The notes under the pieces: generated by a model
What the model saw: only the letters and a program-made list of their open reading frames with translations
Database searches by the model: none
Told to the model about the DNA's origin: nothing
In this document: positions 33,898-41,911 of the stretch, piece after piece
Numbering within the stretch: position 1 is the stretch's first letter
How the letters are laid out: each line of letters begins with the position of its first letter
Translations under genes and position numbers: made by a program
DNA from: Henriciella sp.
GTDB taxonomy: Bacteria > Pseudomonadota > Alphaproteobacteria > Caulobacterales > Hyphomonadaceae
Length of the DNA: 64,000 nucleotides
Reading direction: 5' to 3'
Assembly (NCBI RefSeq): GCF_029936995.1
Contig: NZ_JAPYRE010000001.1
Coordinates: 62,001-126,000, forward strand

Positions 33898-34491
33898 TCA
33901 GGAAGTCTTGTCTTCAGTCGCCGGATCAACCCAGCCGATATGTCCGTCGGAGCGACGGTATACCATGCTGAGCCCCTTATGCTTCGCATTGCGAAACATC
34001 AAGGCCGGTGAGTCTGCAAGCTCCAGCTGAAGTACAGCTTCGGAAACAGTCATCGTGCGTATGGAAGAAGCAGATTCTGCAACAATAACAGGTGCTTCGC
34101 CATCTTCACCCGTGTCGGCCGGGTCTTCATCCTCAGGCGTTACCTTGAGCACAAAGGCCGATGCCGGTTCGCTCGGGAAGGGCGTGCGGCCATTCTTGTG
34201 ATGGTCCTTGAGGCGCCGCTTGTAACGACGGACCCGCTTTTCGAGCTTTTCAAGGGCTTCATCCAGCGCGGAATGGGCGTCATTCGCCTTGCCGGTCGAC
34301 TGCAGGATAATGCCCGAAGGCAAGTGTATGTTGCAGTCTATTTCCGTTTCGTGGCCGTTCGGGCTGACGGTGACATGACCATCAAATTCCCGGTCGAAGT
34401 ACTTGGTGACGGCTGCTTCCAGACCTGTCTCGATACGCGTGCGCAGCGCATCGCCAAGGTCCATCTTCCGTCCTGCAATCTGTATCTGCAC
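33898..34491 (-). CDS. hpf: Ribosome hibernation-promoting factor, long form
   Basis: HPF binds the 30S decoding site and dimerises 70S ribosomes into inactive 100S particles during starvation. The 197-residue protein is the long type: an N-terminal RaiA/YfiA domain (residues 1–105, starting M-Q-I-Q-I-A-G-R) with basic patches, a flexible acidic linker (about 112–140), and the C-terminal dimerisation domain (about 140–195). The latter has the M-T-V-S-E-A-V-L-Q-L-E-L segment and F-R-N-A-K-H-K-G-L-S-M-V-Y-R-R-S-D-G-H-I-G-W. Normal position after rpoN. Confidence 0.94.
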   Translation of the reverse strand: MQIQIAGRKMDLGDALRTRIETGLEAAVTKYFDREFDGHVTVSPNGHETEIDCNIHLPSGIILQSTGKANDAHSALDEALEKLEKRVRRYKRRLKDHHKNGRTPFPSEPASAFVLKVTPEDEDPADTGEDGEAPVIVAESASSIRTMTVSEAVLQLELADSPALMFRNAKHKGLSMVYRRSDGHIGWVDPATEDKTS

Positions 34492-34599
34492 GGAACTCTC
34501 CGATAACGAAAGTCTACTATAAACACACCGGTCGCGGAAATCGAGACCGGGGCTTCCATAAAATTCTGAGAGAGTGAGTCAACAAGCCGCAGGCAGGCT

Positions 34600-36111
34600 C
34601 TATGCGCTGGCCTTGAGACGCCGACGGCGTTGCACACTGGAAGGAATATTGAGGCTTTCGCGGTACTTCGCGACGGTGCGCCGGGCGATCTCGACGCCGA
34701 ATTCGGTCAGGATCTCGACGATCTGGTCATCCGACAGGACTTTTTCGCCCTCTCCGTCGATCAGCTGCTTGATACGATGGCGCACTGCTTCAGCGGAGTG
34801 GGTGTCGCCTCCACCCGTGCCCGGAATGGCCGCCGAGAAGAAATATTTCAGCTCGAACAGGCCGCGGGGGGTGCCCATATACTTGTTGGATGTCACCCGG
34901 CTGACGGTGGATTCATGCATCTCGATGGCGTCGGCAACCTGTTTGAGGTTGAGCGGGCGCAGATGCGCGACCCCGTGGGCGAAGAAAGCGTCCTGCTGGC
35001 GCACGATCTCACTGGAAACCTTGAGGATGGTGCGGGCACGCTGGTCCAGCGACTTGATCAGCCAGGAGGCATTCTGGGCACATTCGCTGATGAATTCCTT
35101 CTCGCGCTCGCGCATCGGCAGCGTACTAACCTCGGCGTAATACGCCTTGTCCATCAGGATCTTTGGCAGCGTGTCGGAATTGAGCTCGACGGCGAACATG
35201 CCGTTCGGCATTTCGCGCACGAAGACGTCAGGGGCAACGGCGATTGTCGTTCCACCGGCAAAGGCAGAGCCGGGCCGGGGGGTGAGCGTCCGTAGTTCTG
35301 CGATCATGTCGCGCACATCGTCCTTGTCGACACCGCAAAGCTCGCAAAGCTTTTTGATGTCATGTTTGGCGACAAGGTCGAGGTTTTCCAGCAATGCCTG
35401 CATGGCCGGGTCGAACCGGTCCTGTTCCCTGAGTTGCAGGGCGAGGCATTCTTCCACCGTGCGTGCCATGACCCCTGTTGGCTCGAACCCCTGGCAGAGC
35501 TCCAGAACAGCCTCGACATTTGCTGTATCGGCCCCCAGGGCCCCGGCAACGCTCTCCAACTCGACCTTGCAGTAGCCGGCCTCGTCGGTTTCGTCGATCA
35601 GGCGGGCTCCGATCAGCTGGTCAGCCTGTGACAGGCCCGACATGGCAAGCTGGTCATGCAGGTGTTCATGAAGGGATTTTTCAGACGAGAGAGAGCCCTC
35701 GAAATCATAATCTTCCCCGGAAAAGCTGCCGCCGCTGCCCGCCTGTGACCAGTCCGTCTGGGCTGACGGCCCGGATGTCTGGCTGGCGGTTTCGCCAGTG
35801 TCGGAGGTCGTGCCGCTCTCGTAAAGGTCCTCGCCCGGCGCATCCATGGCTTCGCGCGCTTCATTCAGGCCGGAGCTGTCATCGAGAGACAGTTCATCAC
35901 TGCGGGAGGCGGGGGCCTCCTTGTCGGGTGAATAATCATCGCCGTCACCGGCCTCGCCGCGCTCAAGCAGCGGATTGCGTTCGATCTCGGCTTCGATGAA
36001 TTCGGCCAGTTCGACATTCGACAGCTGGAGCAGCTTGATCGCCTGCTGCAGTTGCGGAGTCATCACCAGGGACTGGCCCTGGCGCATGTCGAGGCGTTGT
36101 GAAATGGACAT
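34600..36111 (-). CDS. rpoN: RNA polymerase sigma-54 factor
   Basis: Sigma-54 directs RNA polymerase to -24/-12 promoters under activator control. The 503-residue protein has the N-terminal Gln-rich activator region (M-T-P-Q-L-Q-Q-A-I-K-L-L-Q-L), an acidic region II (about 45–135) longer than in many homologues, the core-binding region, and the C-terminal DNA-binding region. The latter ends with the RpoN box A-R-R-T-V-A-K-Y-R-E (about 477–486). A small hairpin (34528–34550) follows in the gap before hpf. It starts 5 bp after lptB. Confidence 0.95.
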   Translation of the reverse strand: MSISQRLDMRQGQSLVMTPQLQQAIKLLQLSNVELAEFIEAEIERNPLLERGEAGDGDDYSPDKEAPASRSDELSLDDSSGLNEAREAMDAPGEDLYESGTTSDTGETASQTSGPSAQTDWSQAGSGGSFSGEDYDFEGSLSSEKSLHEHLHDQLAMSGLSQADQLIGARLIDETDEAGYCKVELESVAGALGADTANVEAVLELCQGFEPTGVMARTVEECLALQLREQDRFDPAMQALLENLDLVAKHDIKKLCELCGVDKDDVRDMIAELRTLTPRPGSAFAGGTTIAVAPDVFVREMPNGMFAVELNSDTLPKILMDKAYYAEVSTLPMREREKEFISECAQNASWLIKSLDQRARTILKVSSEIVRQQDAFFAHGVAHLRPLNLKQVADAIEMHESTVSRVTSNKYMGTPRGLFELKYFFSAAIPGTGGGDTHSAEAVRHRIKQLIDGEGEKVLSDDQIVEILTEFGVEIARRTVAKYRESLNIPSSVQRRRRLKASA

Positions 36112-36116
36112 CGGCG

Positions 36117-36851
36117 TTACGCTGCGAACCGTTCGCCCAGATAGACCCGGCGCACATCCTCGTTTTTCAGGACATCTTCCGGGGCGCCTTCGAACAGCAC
36201 ACCGCCATCATAAATGATTGATGCCCGGTCAACGATCTGGAGTGTCTCTCGCACCTGGTGATCGGTAATCAGCACGCCAAGGCCGCGCTGTTTGAGATAA
36301 CCGACCAGATCGGAAATGTCCGACACGGCGAGGGGGTCGATACCGGTAAACGGTTCGTCCAGAAGCATGAAACTCGGTCTTGAGGCGAGTGCACGGGCAA
36401 TCTCGACACGGCGGCGTTCACCGCCTGACAGGGATGTCGCAGACTGCGTCCGCAGGTGCGTGATGTGCAGCTCGTCCATCAGGGCATCGACTTCCTTGCG
36501 GCGGGCGGTCCTGTCCTTCTCGACAAGCTCGACCACGGAAAGGATATTTTCCTCCACAGTCATGCCCCGGAAAATGGAGGCTTCCTGCGGAAGATAACCG
36601 ACACCCAGCCGGGCGCGCTGGTACATGGGAAGCGTGGTGACATCTGCCCCATCTATCGTGATCGTGCCGTCATCGGCACCGATCAGTCCCATGATCATGT
36701 AGAAGCAGGTTGTCTTGCCGGCCCCATTCGGGCCGAGCAGACCCACAACTTCGCCGCGCTGGAGAGATATGGAAACGTCCTGCACAACCTGGCGCTTGCC
36801 AAAGGACTTGGCGAGTCCGGTTGCTACAAGGCCATCGGCCGTATCGGTCAT
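36117..36851 (-). CDS. lptB: LPS export ABC transporter ATP-binding protein
   Basis: LptB drives extraction of lipopolysaccharide from the inner membrane with LptF, LptG and LptC. The 244-residue ATPase has Walker A G-P-N-G-A-G-K-T-T (about 40–48), the Q-loop in Y-L-P-Q-E-A-S-I-F, signature L-S-G-G-E-R-R-R and Walker B F-M-L-L-D-E-P-F-T-G-I-D-P-L. The position, between lptA and rpoN, is the usual one in Proteobacteria. lptF and lptG are not in the window. Confidence 0.95.
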   Translation of the reverse strand: MTDTADGLVATGLAKSFGKRQVVQDVSISLQRGEVVGLLGPNGAGKTTCFYMIMGLIGADDGTITIDGADVTTLPMYQRARLGVGYLPQEASIFRGMTVEENILSVVELVEKDRTARRKEVDALMDELHITHLRTQSATSLSGGERRRVEIARALASRPSFMLLDEPFTGIDPLAVSDISDLVGYLKQRGLGVLITDHQVRETLQIVDRASIIYDGGVLFEGAPEDVLKNEDVRRVYLGERFAA

Positions 36852-36939
36852 TTCCGTTGTCCTCCCACTGCTGCGCGGTTTGCGCTGCCCGGCGCCGTAT
36901 CTAGGCCAACAGGCTTAATATCCGTTTAGACGGACCGGT

Positions 36940-37500
36940 CTAATTTGACGCTTCCGCGTTTTCGCCCTCTTCGGTCTGGTTCGGATTGATATTCATCTGG
37001 ACCTGTCCGGAGCCGCCATCAAGGACCGTGCGGCCTTCTGAAAGCTGCATCACCAGGCGTTCCCCGGTTGCCACATCCTCTCCGCGGATCAGGACGACAT
37101 TCCCGGTCAGGGTAATCGTATCCTGAGCGGCATCATAGACGCCATTATCACCGGTCGCCTTGAGTTCCGGGGTGACATAGAAGACCTCTCCAACAGCTTC
37201 CATGCTGGATATGTCGCCAAATCCGGAAAGTCCGGTGGTCTGGGTTTCGCCTGAGCCTGAATAGTTCAGCGTAACGCGGTTGGCCCGCAGGCGTGCATCG
37301 CCCTGCATGATGTCGACACTGTCAGTGAGAATAACCTGACGCTGTTTCTCGACGACCTCACTGCGGTCGGCGTTGACGCGGATCGGTCCACCCTCGCCAG
37401 AGATCTGTGCCGTGGCCGGCGTGGCTGCGACAAGCCCGATAGCGGCTGCTGCGATCCAGGTTCTATTCTTCAACGCCTTGCTCCTCATTGCCGGGCTCAT
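36940..37500 (-). CDS. lptA: LPS transport periplasmic protein LptA
   Basis: LptA forms the periplasmic bridge that carries LPS between membranes. The 186-residue protein has a signal peptide (cleavage near A-T-P-A-T-A at residues about 27–32) and an OstA/LptA beta-jellyroll with the repeating strand pattern starting I-R-V-N-A-D-R-S-E-V and the Q-V-I-L-T-D-S-V-D-I segment. The start lies within the end of lptC; an alternative ATG at 37488 is possible, but an AAGG site favours 37500. The C-terminus is acidic. Confidence 0.85.
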   Translation of the reverse strand: MSPAMRSKALKNRTWIAAAAIGLVAATPATAQISGEGGPIRVNADRSEVVEKQRQVILTDSVDIMQGDARLRANRVTLNYSGSGETQTTGLSGFGDISSMEAVGEVFYVTPELKATGDNGVYDAAQDTITLTGNVVLIRGEDVATGERLVMQLSEGRTVLDGGSGQVQMNINPNQTEEGENAEASN

Positions 37501-38161
37501 TGCCGGCCTTGCTTGTAGTCCCGCTGCGTTCGCCGGGGGTGATGGTCATCTCTACATTGCCCGAGCAATAGACCCTGTCACCTTCTTCAATGATCTCATA
37601 CGTGTCACAGCGCACATCGCCAAGGGGGCCAGAGCCCTGGAGCGGGTCTATCCCCTCCACTCGGCCTTCCGTAATGAAGACTTTTGCTGAAGTGGAATCG
37701 AAGCTGTAGCCCTTGGCATTCTCGACCTGCACGTCCTCATAAAGGTCGAGGGTCTGTGCATCCTGATCGTACAGGCCGCTTGGCGCGGTGATCTGGGTGC
37801 CGTCCTCGGTCAGCAGTTCCGGGTTCTCCAGTTCGATCCGGTCGCCGCCCCCGGTCTGGCGTTGTGCGGTGGTTGCGGTAATCACGAAAGCCTGCCCGGT
37901 AGCATCCCGTCCGGTAAAACGCGGATTGACCATGGTGACGACTTCATCACGCGACAGTTTTTCGATGGCGCCGGGGGAGGTGGAGAAAGCATTGGCGGTC
38001 AGATGGCCGATCATGATCCCGGCTGAAATGGCGGCACCGGCCGTAAAGGCGAGACGCATCATTGAAACCATGGACGAGCGCTGGCGCGCCTGCGCAAGCG
38101 TCATCTGGCGGCGGGGTTCCCACACACTCAGGGCGTGTTCTGTTTCAGCCGAAACTTCCAT
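37463..38161 (-). CDS. lptC: LPS export ABC transporter periplasmic protein LptC
   Basis: LptC is the inner-membrane-anchored protein that hands LPS to LptA. The 232-residue protein has a cytoplasmic segment of about 30 residues, one membrane helix (about 34–55, with Ala-Gly-Ala-Ala-Ile-Ser-Ala-Gly) and a periplasmic beta-jellyroll of the DUF1239 type. Its long N-terminus is an alphaproteobacterial feature compared with E. coli LptC (191 residues). The end overlaps the start of lptA by 38 bp, so translation is coupled. Confidence 0.87.
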   Translation of the reverse strand: MEVSAETEHALSVWEPRRQMTLAQARQRSSMVSMMRLAFTAGAAISAGIMIGHLTANAFSTSPGAIEKLSRDEVVTMVNPRFTGRDATGQAFVITATTAQRQTGGGDRIELENPELLTEDGTQITAPSGLYDQDAQTLDLYEDVQVENAKGYSFDSTSAKVFITEGRVEGIDPLQGSGPLGDVRCDTYEIIEEGDRVYCSGNVEMTITPGERSGTTSKAGNEPGNEEQGVEE

Positions 38162-38244
38162 GTCCCCGTATTTAAGGTGGATTGTGGTTTTTTGATAGCG
38201 GCGAGGTCAGGATTTCTGCCTGACCGGAATGCTGTTCCGGAAGC

Positions 38245-38859
38245 TTAGCTATGCGCGAAGATGTCGGTGTCTTCCCAGCCTTCCAGGTCGAGTCTTGCGC
38301 GGACCGGCAGGAAGTCGAAGCAGGCCTGCGCCAGGCCGAGACGCCCTTCGCGCTTGAGCATGGCTTCAAGCCCTGTCTTGACCTCGTGCAGGTGCAGGAC
38401 GTCATTTGCGCAGTATTGCAGCTGCGCATCGGTGAGTGTCTCTGCGCCCCAGTCCGAGGATTGCTGGGCTTTCGACATGTCCACGCCAGCGATCTCGCGC
38501 GAGACATCCTTCAGGCCGTGGCGGTCTGTATAGGTGCGGCTGAGCTTCGAGGCGATCTTGGTGCACCAGACCGGCGCACAGTCGATGCCGAGCCAGTGCT
38601 TCATCATGGCGATGTCGAAGCGGGCAAAGTGAAACAGTTTCAGGCTGTTCGTATCAGCAAGGAGCGCCTTCAGGTTCGGGCAGTCGAAGTCGCGCTTCAG
38701 CTGGACGACATGCGCGCTGCCGTCTCCGGCTGAAAGCTGTACGACGCAGAGGGCATCGCGGAACGGGTTGAGGCCCATGGCCTCTGTGTCGACGGCGATT
38801 TCGCCGCCAAGGTCCAGCCCGGCGGGCAGGTCGCCCTTATGGAGTGTGATATTGTTCAT
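38245..38859 (-). CDS. rnd: RNase D-type 3'-5' exonuclease without HRDC domain
   Basis: The 204-residue protein has the DEDDy exonuclease motifs: A-V-D-T-E-A-M-G (Exo I), F-H-F-A-R-F-D-I-A-M (Exo II), and Y-C-A-N-D-V-L-H-L (Exo III with Tyr and Asp). It is short: there is no C-terminal HRDC domain as in E. coli RNase D, and the whole protein is the catalytic domain. These shorter alphaproteobacterial enzymes are usually annotated ribonuclease D. I chose the ATG at 38859 over one 24 codons upstream because a GTCAGG site lies ahead and it matches the family start. Precedes the lptC operon, 83 bp before. Confidence 0.88.
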   Translation of the reverse strand: MNNITLHKGDLPAGLDLGGEIAVDTEAMGLNPFRDALCVVQLSAGDGSAHVVQLKRDFDCPNLKALLADTNSLKLFHFARFDIAMMKHWLGIDCAPVWCTKIASKLSRTYTDRHGLKDVSREIAGVDMSKAQQSSDWGAETLTDAQLQYCANDVLHLHEVKTGLEAMLKREGRLGLAQACFDFLPVRARLDLEGWEDTDIFAHS

Positions 38860-39061
38860 GCCTGACGCCTTTAGCCAGTTTGTGGAATTACGCAAATATC
38901 GTGGTGCAGGCGGAGTGGATTGTCGAGCCATGAGCCGGGCCTGCCGTGCCCGCGCGCACCGCGCAGCACTTTTGCCATTCGCCGCATGGACAAGGCTTGC
39001 AAGGCGTGATGAAACGCGCGCAATCTGTAGAAATGGGCCTTAACAGCGAGGTTTGCATTCC

Positions 39062-40063
39062 ATGTCCAAGGGTCTGGTAACCATATTTGGCGGCTCCGGT
39101 TTTATCGGGCGTTATGCTGCACGTGCACTGGTGCGCGAGGGGTGGCGTGTCCGGGTTGCCGTGCGCAAACCACACCTTGCTGGAGATGTGAAACTGGCCG
39201 GCCCGCCCGGATGGGTCGACCTTGCGCAGGCCAATATCCGCAACCGCCTGTCCGTCGAGCGGGCCGTCGAGGACGCCGATGTGGTCATCAACCTGGTCGG
39301 CATCCTGATCGAGAAAGGCCCGCAGAGCTTTGAGGCGACGCAGCGTGACGGCGCGATCAATGTCGCTGAAGCGGCTGCGAAAGCAGGCGTGAAGCGTTTC
39401 GTCCAGATGTCGGCCATTGGTGCGGACGAAGACGCAGAGTCGAATTATGCCCGCACCAAGGCTGAGGCTGAAAAAGCCGTGCGAGAGGTCTTCCCCGAAG
39501 CGGTCATCCTGCGCCCATCGGTCGTGTTCGGCCCTGAGGATGACTTCCTCAACAAGTTTGCCAGCATGGCCTCCAGCCCGATCTCGAACGTGCTTCCGTT
39601 CCTGCCCGCAATTGGCGGTGGCAAGACGAAACTGCAGCCGGTCTATGCCGGCGATGTCGCCGATGCGATTGCGGCGGCAGCCACGCGCGACGATGTTGAG
39701 GGCAAGACCTATGAGCTTGGTGGCCCGCGGGTCTACACCTTCAAGGAGCTCTACGAGATCATCTTCGAAACGATCGACCGGAAGCGCTATTCCCTGCCGC
39801 TGCCGTTCTTCATTGCCAAGCCGCTGGGGCTGACCTTCGGCGCGATCTGGAGTGTGCCGCCAGTCTCGTTCGGTTTTCTCGGCCCGGCCCCGATTACGGG
39901 CGACCAGGTCGAGATGCTGAAGGCCGACAATATAGTTGCCGAGGATGCGCTGACGCTCAGTGATCTCGGTGTGCCGGACATCGAAAGCGTCGAGGCCATC
40001 GCGCCCAGCTATCTCTGGCCCTACCGCGCCTATGGTGAATTCCACCAGAAGGGCGATGCCTGA
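39062..40063 (+). CDS. NDUFA9-type complex I assembly/NAD(P)-binding protein
   Basis: This 333-residue Rossmann protein is of the NDUFA9 (complex I 39-kDa subunit) kind: the nucleotide loop is G-G-S-G-F-I-G-R near residue 10, followed by V-R-V-A-V-R-K-P. Later come V-N-L-V-G-I-L, Y-A-R-T-K-A-E-A-E in place of the SDR Tyr-Lys, and I-L-R-P-S-V-V-F-G-P-E-D-D. Similar proteins in alphaproteobacteria are annotated as complex I NDUFA9 subunit family; the role in complex I may be structural. The ATG at 39062 has an upstream GAGG. Sits between rnd and the RHH–TonB-C gene. Confidence 0.85.
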   Translation: MSKGLVTIFGGSGFIGRYAARALVREGWRVRVAVRKPHLAGDVKLAGPPGWVDLAQANIRNRLSVERAVEDADVVINLVGILIEKGPQSFEATQRDGAINVAEAAAKAGVKRFVQMSAIGADEDAESNYARTKAEAEKAVREVFPEAVILRPSVVFGPEDDFLNKFASMASSPISNVLPFLPAIGGGKTKLQPVYAGDVADAIAAAATRDDVEGKTYELGGPRVYTFKELYEIIFETIDRKRYSLPLPFFIAKPLGLTFGAIWSVPPVSFGFLGPAPITGDQVEMLKADNIVAEDALTLSDLGVPDIESVEAIAPSYLWPYRAYGEFHQKGDA

Positions 40064-40090
40064 CCGGCTGTCCTGACGAAGCGGCCTACC

Positions 40091-40687
40091 CTAATCGGTA
40101 TCGGGGCCTGAAATCTCCTCAGTGTCCGGCGTAATGATGTACTGGATCGGATAGACCACGCCTTTCCGGCGAATGGGTTTGCCATCCTGCATTTTCGGTT
40201 CGAAACGCAACGTCTGGATGGCGGTACGGGTGGCGTCAACAAAGCCCGGGTGCGTGCAATCGACCTGCACGCCTGGCTCAACATAGCCTTTCTCAGACAC
40301 ATCAAACGTGCCCTTGCACTTTGCGCCGATGCCTTGTTCGGCCAGCTCGATCGGGTATTCGGGGACAGGCGGTTCTATCGGCTGGGGCTGGCTGTCGGCT
40401 GCGCTGGGCAGTGCCATGATGGATGCTGTGGCAATAGCTGCCCCGGTCGCAGCGATTCCGCCTGTGGTCTTCATGGGGTTCTTGATGAGGGTCATGGAAA
40501 GATCCTTTGCGATGCGTTTCAGTTGCATCCGGTGCGAGCGGCGCAGATAGGCGTCGACAAAAGTGCGCACGGCATGGCTGGCAGTGATGCCCTCGGACTT
40601 GCAGGCCGCCTTGAACGCCTCTTTCTTCGAGTGAGGCAGGCGGACTTCCAGCGTGTCCGATTTCTTTTCCTTGCGTGTTGTCTTCAT
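40091..40687 (-). CDS. Ribbon-helix-helix domain fused to a TonB C-terminal domain
   Basis: This 198-residue protein has an uncommon architecture. Residues 10–50 fit a ribbon-helix-helix DNA-binding domain: strand T-L-E-V-R-L-P, helix, the G-I-T-A-S turn, then a second helix ending in Y-L-R-R. Residues 75–97 form a hydrophobic, Ala/Gly/Thr-rich segment that is a membrane anchor or signal sequence. Residues about 107–185 are a TonB C-terminal domain (P-V-P-E-Y-P ... G-x-F-D-V-S-E-K-G ... D-C-T-H-P-G-F ... L-R-F-E-P-K), which in TonB binds outer-membrane receptors. The spacer is too short to span the periplasm. An AGGGA site supports the ATG at 40687; an internal MKTT at residue 72 could start a signal-peptide-only form. 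No exbB or exbD is nearby. Confidence 0.75.
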   Translation of the reverse strand: MKTTRKEKKSDTLEVRLPHSKKEAFKAACKSEGITASHAVRTFVDAYLRRSHRMQLKRIAKDLSMTLIKNPMKTTGGIAATGAAIATASIMALPSAADSQPQPIEPPVPEYPIELAEQGIGAKCKGTFDVSEKGYVEPGVQVDCTHPGFVDATRTAIQTLRFEPKMQDGKPIRRKGVVYPIQYIITPDTEEISGPDTD

Positions 40688-40776
40688 CAGATATCCCTGC
40701 GTGTCGCCCGGACCTTTCCAGAGTGGCGTTGCACGGTCTGATTGAAACCGAAATCCTGTCCGGTCGCCAGATATTT

Positions 40777-40790
40777 CGTGTCCGGACACG
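40777..40790. promoter_or_regulatory. Perfect 14-bp palindrome, candidate operator
   Basis: CGTGTCCGGACACG is a perfect palindrome with no spacer, 90 bp upstream of the RHH–TonB-C gene and 37 bp from the end of uppP. A half-site-like copy (GTCCGG) occurs 20 bp away on the gene side. RHH proteins bind short symmetric sites of this size, so autoregulation is plausible; this is inference. It could also be a terminator stem for uppP, but no T-run is visible on that strand. Confidence 0.5.
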
Positions 40791-40827
40791 CGAATTGCTG
40801 GTCTGGATGTAATGGATGCTCTGAGGG

Positions 40828-41667
40828 CTAGCCTGCGGCCATGTAGGGAATAAGCGCGATGAGCGCGATGCCGAGAATAATGCGGTAGATCACGAAGGGC
40901 AGGAAGCTCATCTTTTCCAGGAGGGCCATGAGTGCCCAGATCGAGACGAAAGCCGAGACAAAGCTGAGCGCTGCAATGATGAGCCCGTCTGTCAGGGGGA
41001 TGGTCAGCTCTCCGGGGTCGGCTGTGGCGAGCTTCAGGCAGGCATAACCGCCGGCCATCATCAGGACGGGCACCCCGCATAACATACCGAAGCGGGCCGC
41101 CTCCACGCGCGACAGGCCGAGGCCGCGCGCAGCGGTCATGGTGATGCCTGAGCGGCTCACCCCTGGAATGAAGGCCAGCGCCTGGGCCAGCCCAATGAGG
41201 ACGCCATCGCGAACCGTCATATCGGCCTCCGTACGGTGACGTGGGCCGCGCGCATCGGCCCACCATAGCAGGAGGGCAAAGAATATGGTTGCCGCCGCAA
41301 TCATTTCGACGCTGCGCAGTATGCCCATACCGGGGAGGAATTCGTAGGCCAGGCCGGCCAGCACGGCAGGCGGTGTTGCTATCAGGATCAGCAGGGCAAG
41401 CCATCCCGACGATGTCAGCCGTCCATCCTGGCGGCCTATGCCGATCAGTTCGAAGGCGCCCTTGATGGCCCGGGCCGTGTCGCGCCGGAAATAGGCAAAC
41501 AGCGCAAAAAGTGTCCCCAGGTGAGCCATGGCGTTCACCATCAGCTCGTCCTCCCCGCCGACGCCAAAGAGGTGCGCTGTCAGCAGGACGTGCGCAGAAG
41601 AGGAGATGGGCAGCCATTCAGAAATGCCCTGGACGACGGAGATAATGAAGAGCTGGAAGAGTGACAT
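40828..41667 (-). CDS. uppP: Undecaprenyl-diphosphatase
   Basis: UppP (BacA) recycles undecaprenyl pyrophosphate to the monophosphate carrier for peptidoglycan and O-antigen synthesis. The 279-residue polytopic protein has the catalytic motif E-W-L-P-I-S-S-S-A-H (about residue 17) and the second motif P-G-V-S-R-S-G (about 160), with about eight membrane segments. The ATG at 41667 is the usual family start; a longer in-frame start at 41751 adds a non-conserved stretch. It is divergent from gltD with an A/T-rich gap of about 240 bp. Confidence 0.94.
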   Translation of the reverse strand: MSLFQLFIISVVQGISEWLPISSSAHVLLTAHLFGVGGEDELMVNAMAHLGTLFALFAYFRRDTARAIKGAFELIGIGRQDGRLTSSGWLALLILIATPPAVLAGLAYEFLPGMGILRSVEMIAAATIFFALLLWWADARGPRHRTEADMTVRDGVLIGLAQALAFIPGVSRSGITMTAARGLGLSRVEAARFGMLCGVPVLMMAGGYACLKLATADPGELTIPLTDGLIIAALSFVSAFVSIWALMALLEKMSFLPFVIYRIILGIALIALIPYMAAG

Positions 41668-41744
41668 GTTACCGGATGAGCTGTTGTGGCCGGGCCAGGG
41701 CCCCTGTCTGGCACGGTTCGCCTGTCGACGCACGCATTCACAAA

Positions 41745-41759
41745 ATATCAATATGATAT
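41745..41759. promoter_or_regulatory. Dyad ATATCA-N3-TGATAT, copy 1
   Basis: Two 6-base arms face each other with a 3-base centre in the A/T-rich region between uppP and gltD. It is one of two identical-arm sites 74 bp apart, which is unlikely by chance. A repressor or activator dimer could bind both. It is about 78 bp upstream of the uppP start. Confidence 0.5.
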
Positions 41760-41818
41760 GTAATGAATTTGCGTTTTTGATAATACGGCGCTATATTATA
41801 GAAGATCAGCGCCAGTAT

Positions 41819-41833
41819 ATATCATTTTGATAT
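41819..41833. promoter_or_regulatory. Dyad ATATCA-N3-TGATAT, copy 2
   Basis: This copy has the same arms as the one at 41745–41759 with centre TTT, and lies about 79 bp upstream of the gltD start codon. Between the two sites is another inverted repeat, GGCGCT (41787–41792) with AGCGCC (41808–41813). The symmetric placing of the two copies before uppP and gltD suggests that they control both genes. Confidence 0.5.
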
Positions 41834-41911
41834 TTTAGGGCGCATTTTTCCCTTGCGCTCTGCTTGAGGCGAGCGGATAAGGCACAGTATTGCAACGTTA
41901 AGGACGTTTCC

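Noticed and set aside
38888-40045. 385-residue minus-strand frame opposite the NDUFA9-like gene
   Set aside because: Its composition (high His, Arg and Gly) is that of an antisense shadow of a G/C-rich gene, and the plus-strand gene matches a known family.
40688-41617. Long open frame upstream of the RHH–TonB-C gene (310 extra codons)
   Set aside because: It is the antisense shadow of uppP; an SD-supported ATG at 40687 gives a complete domain set.
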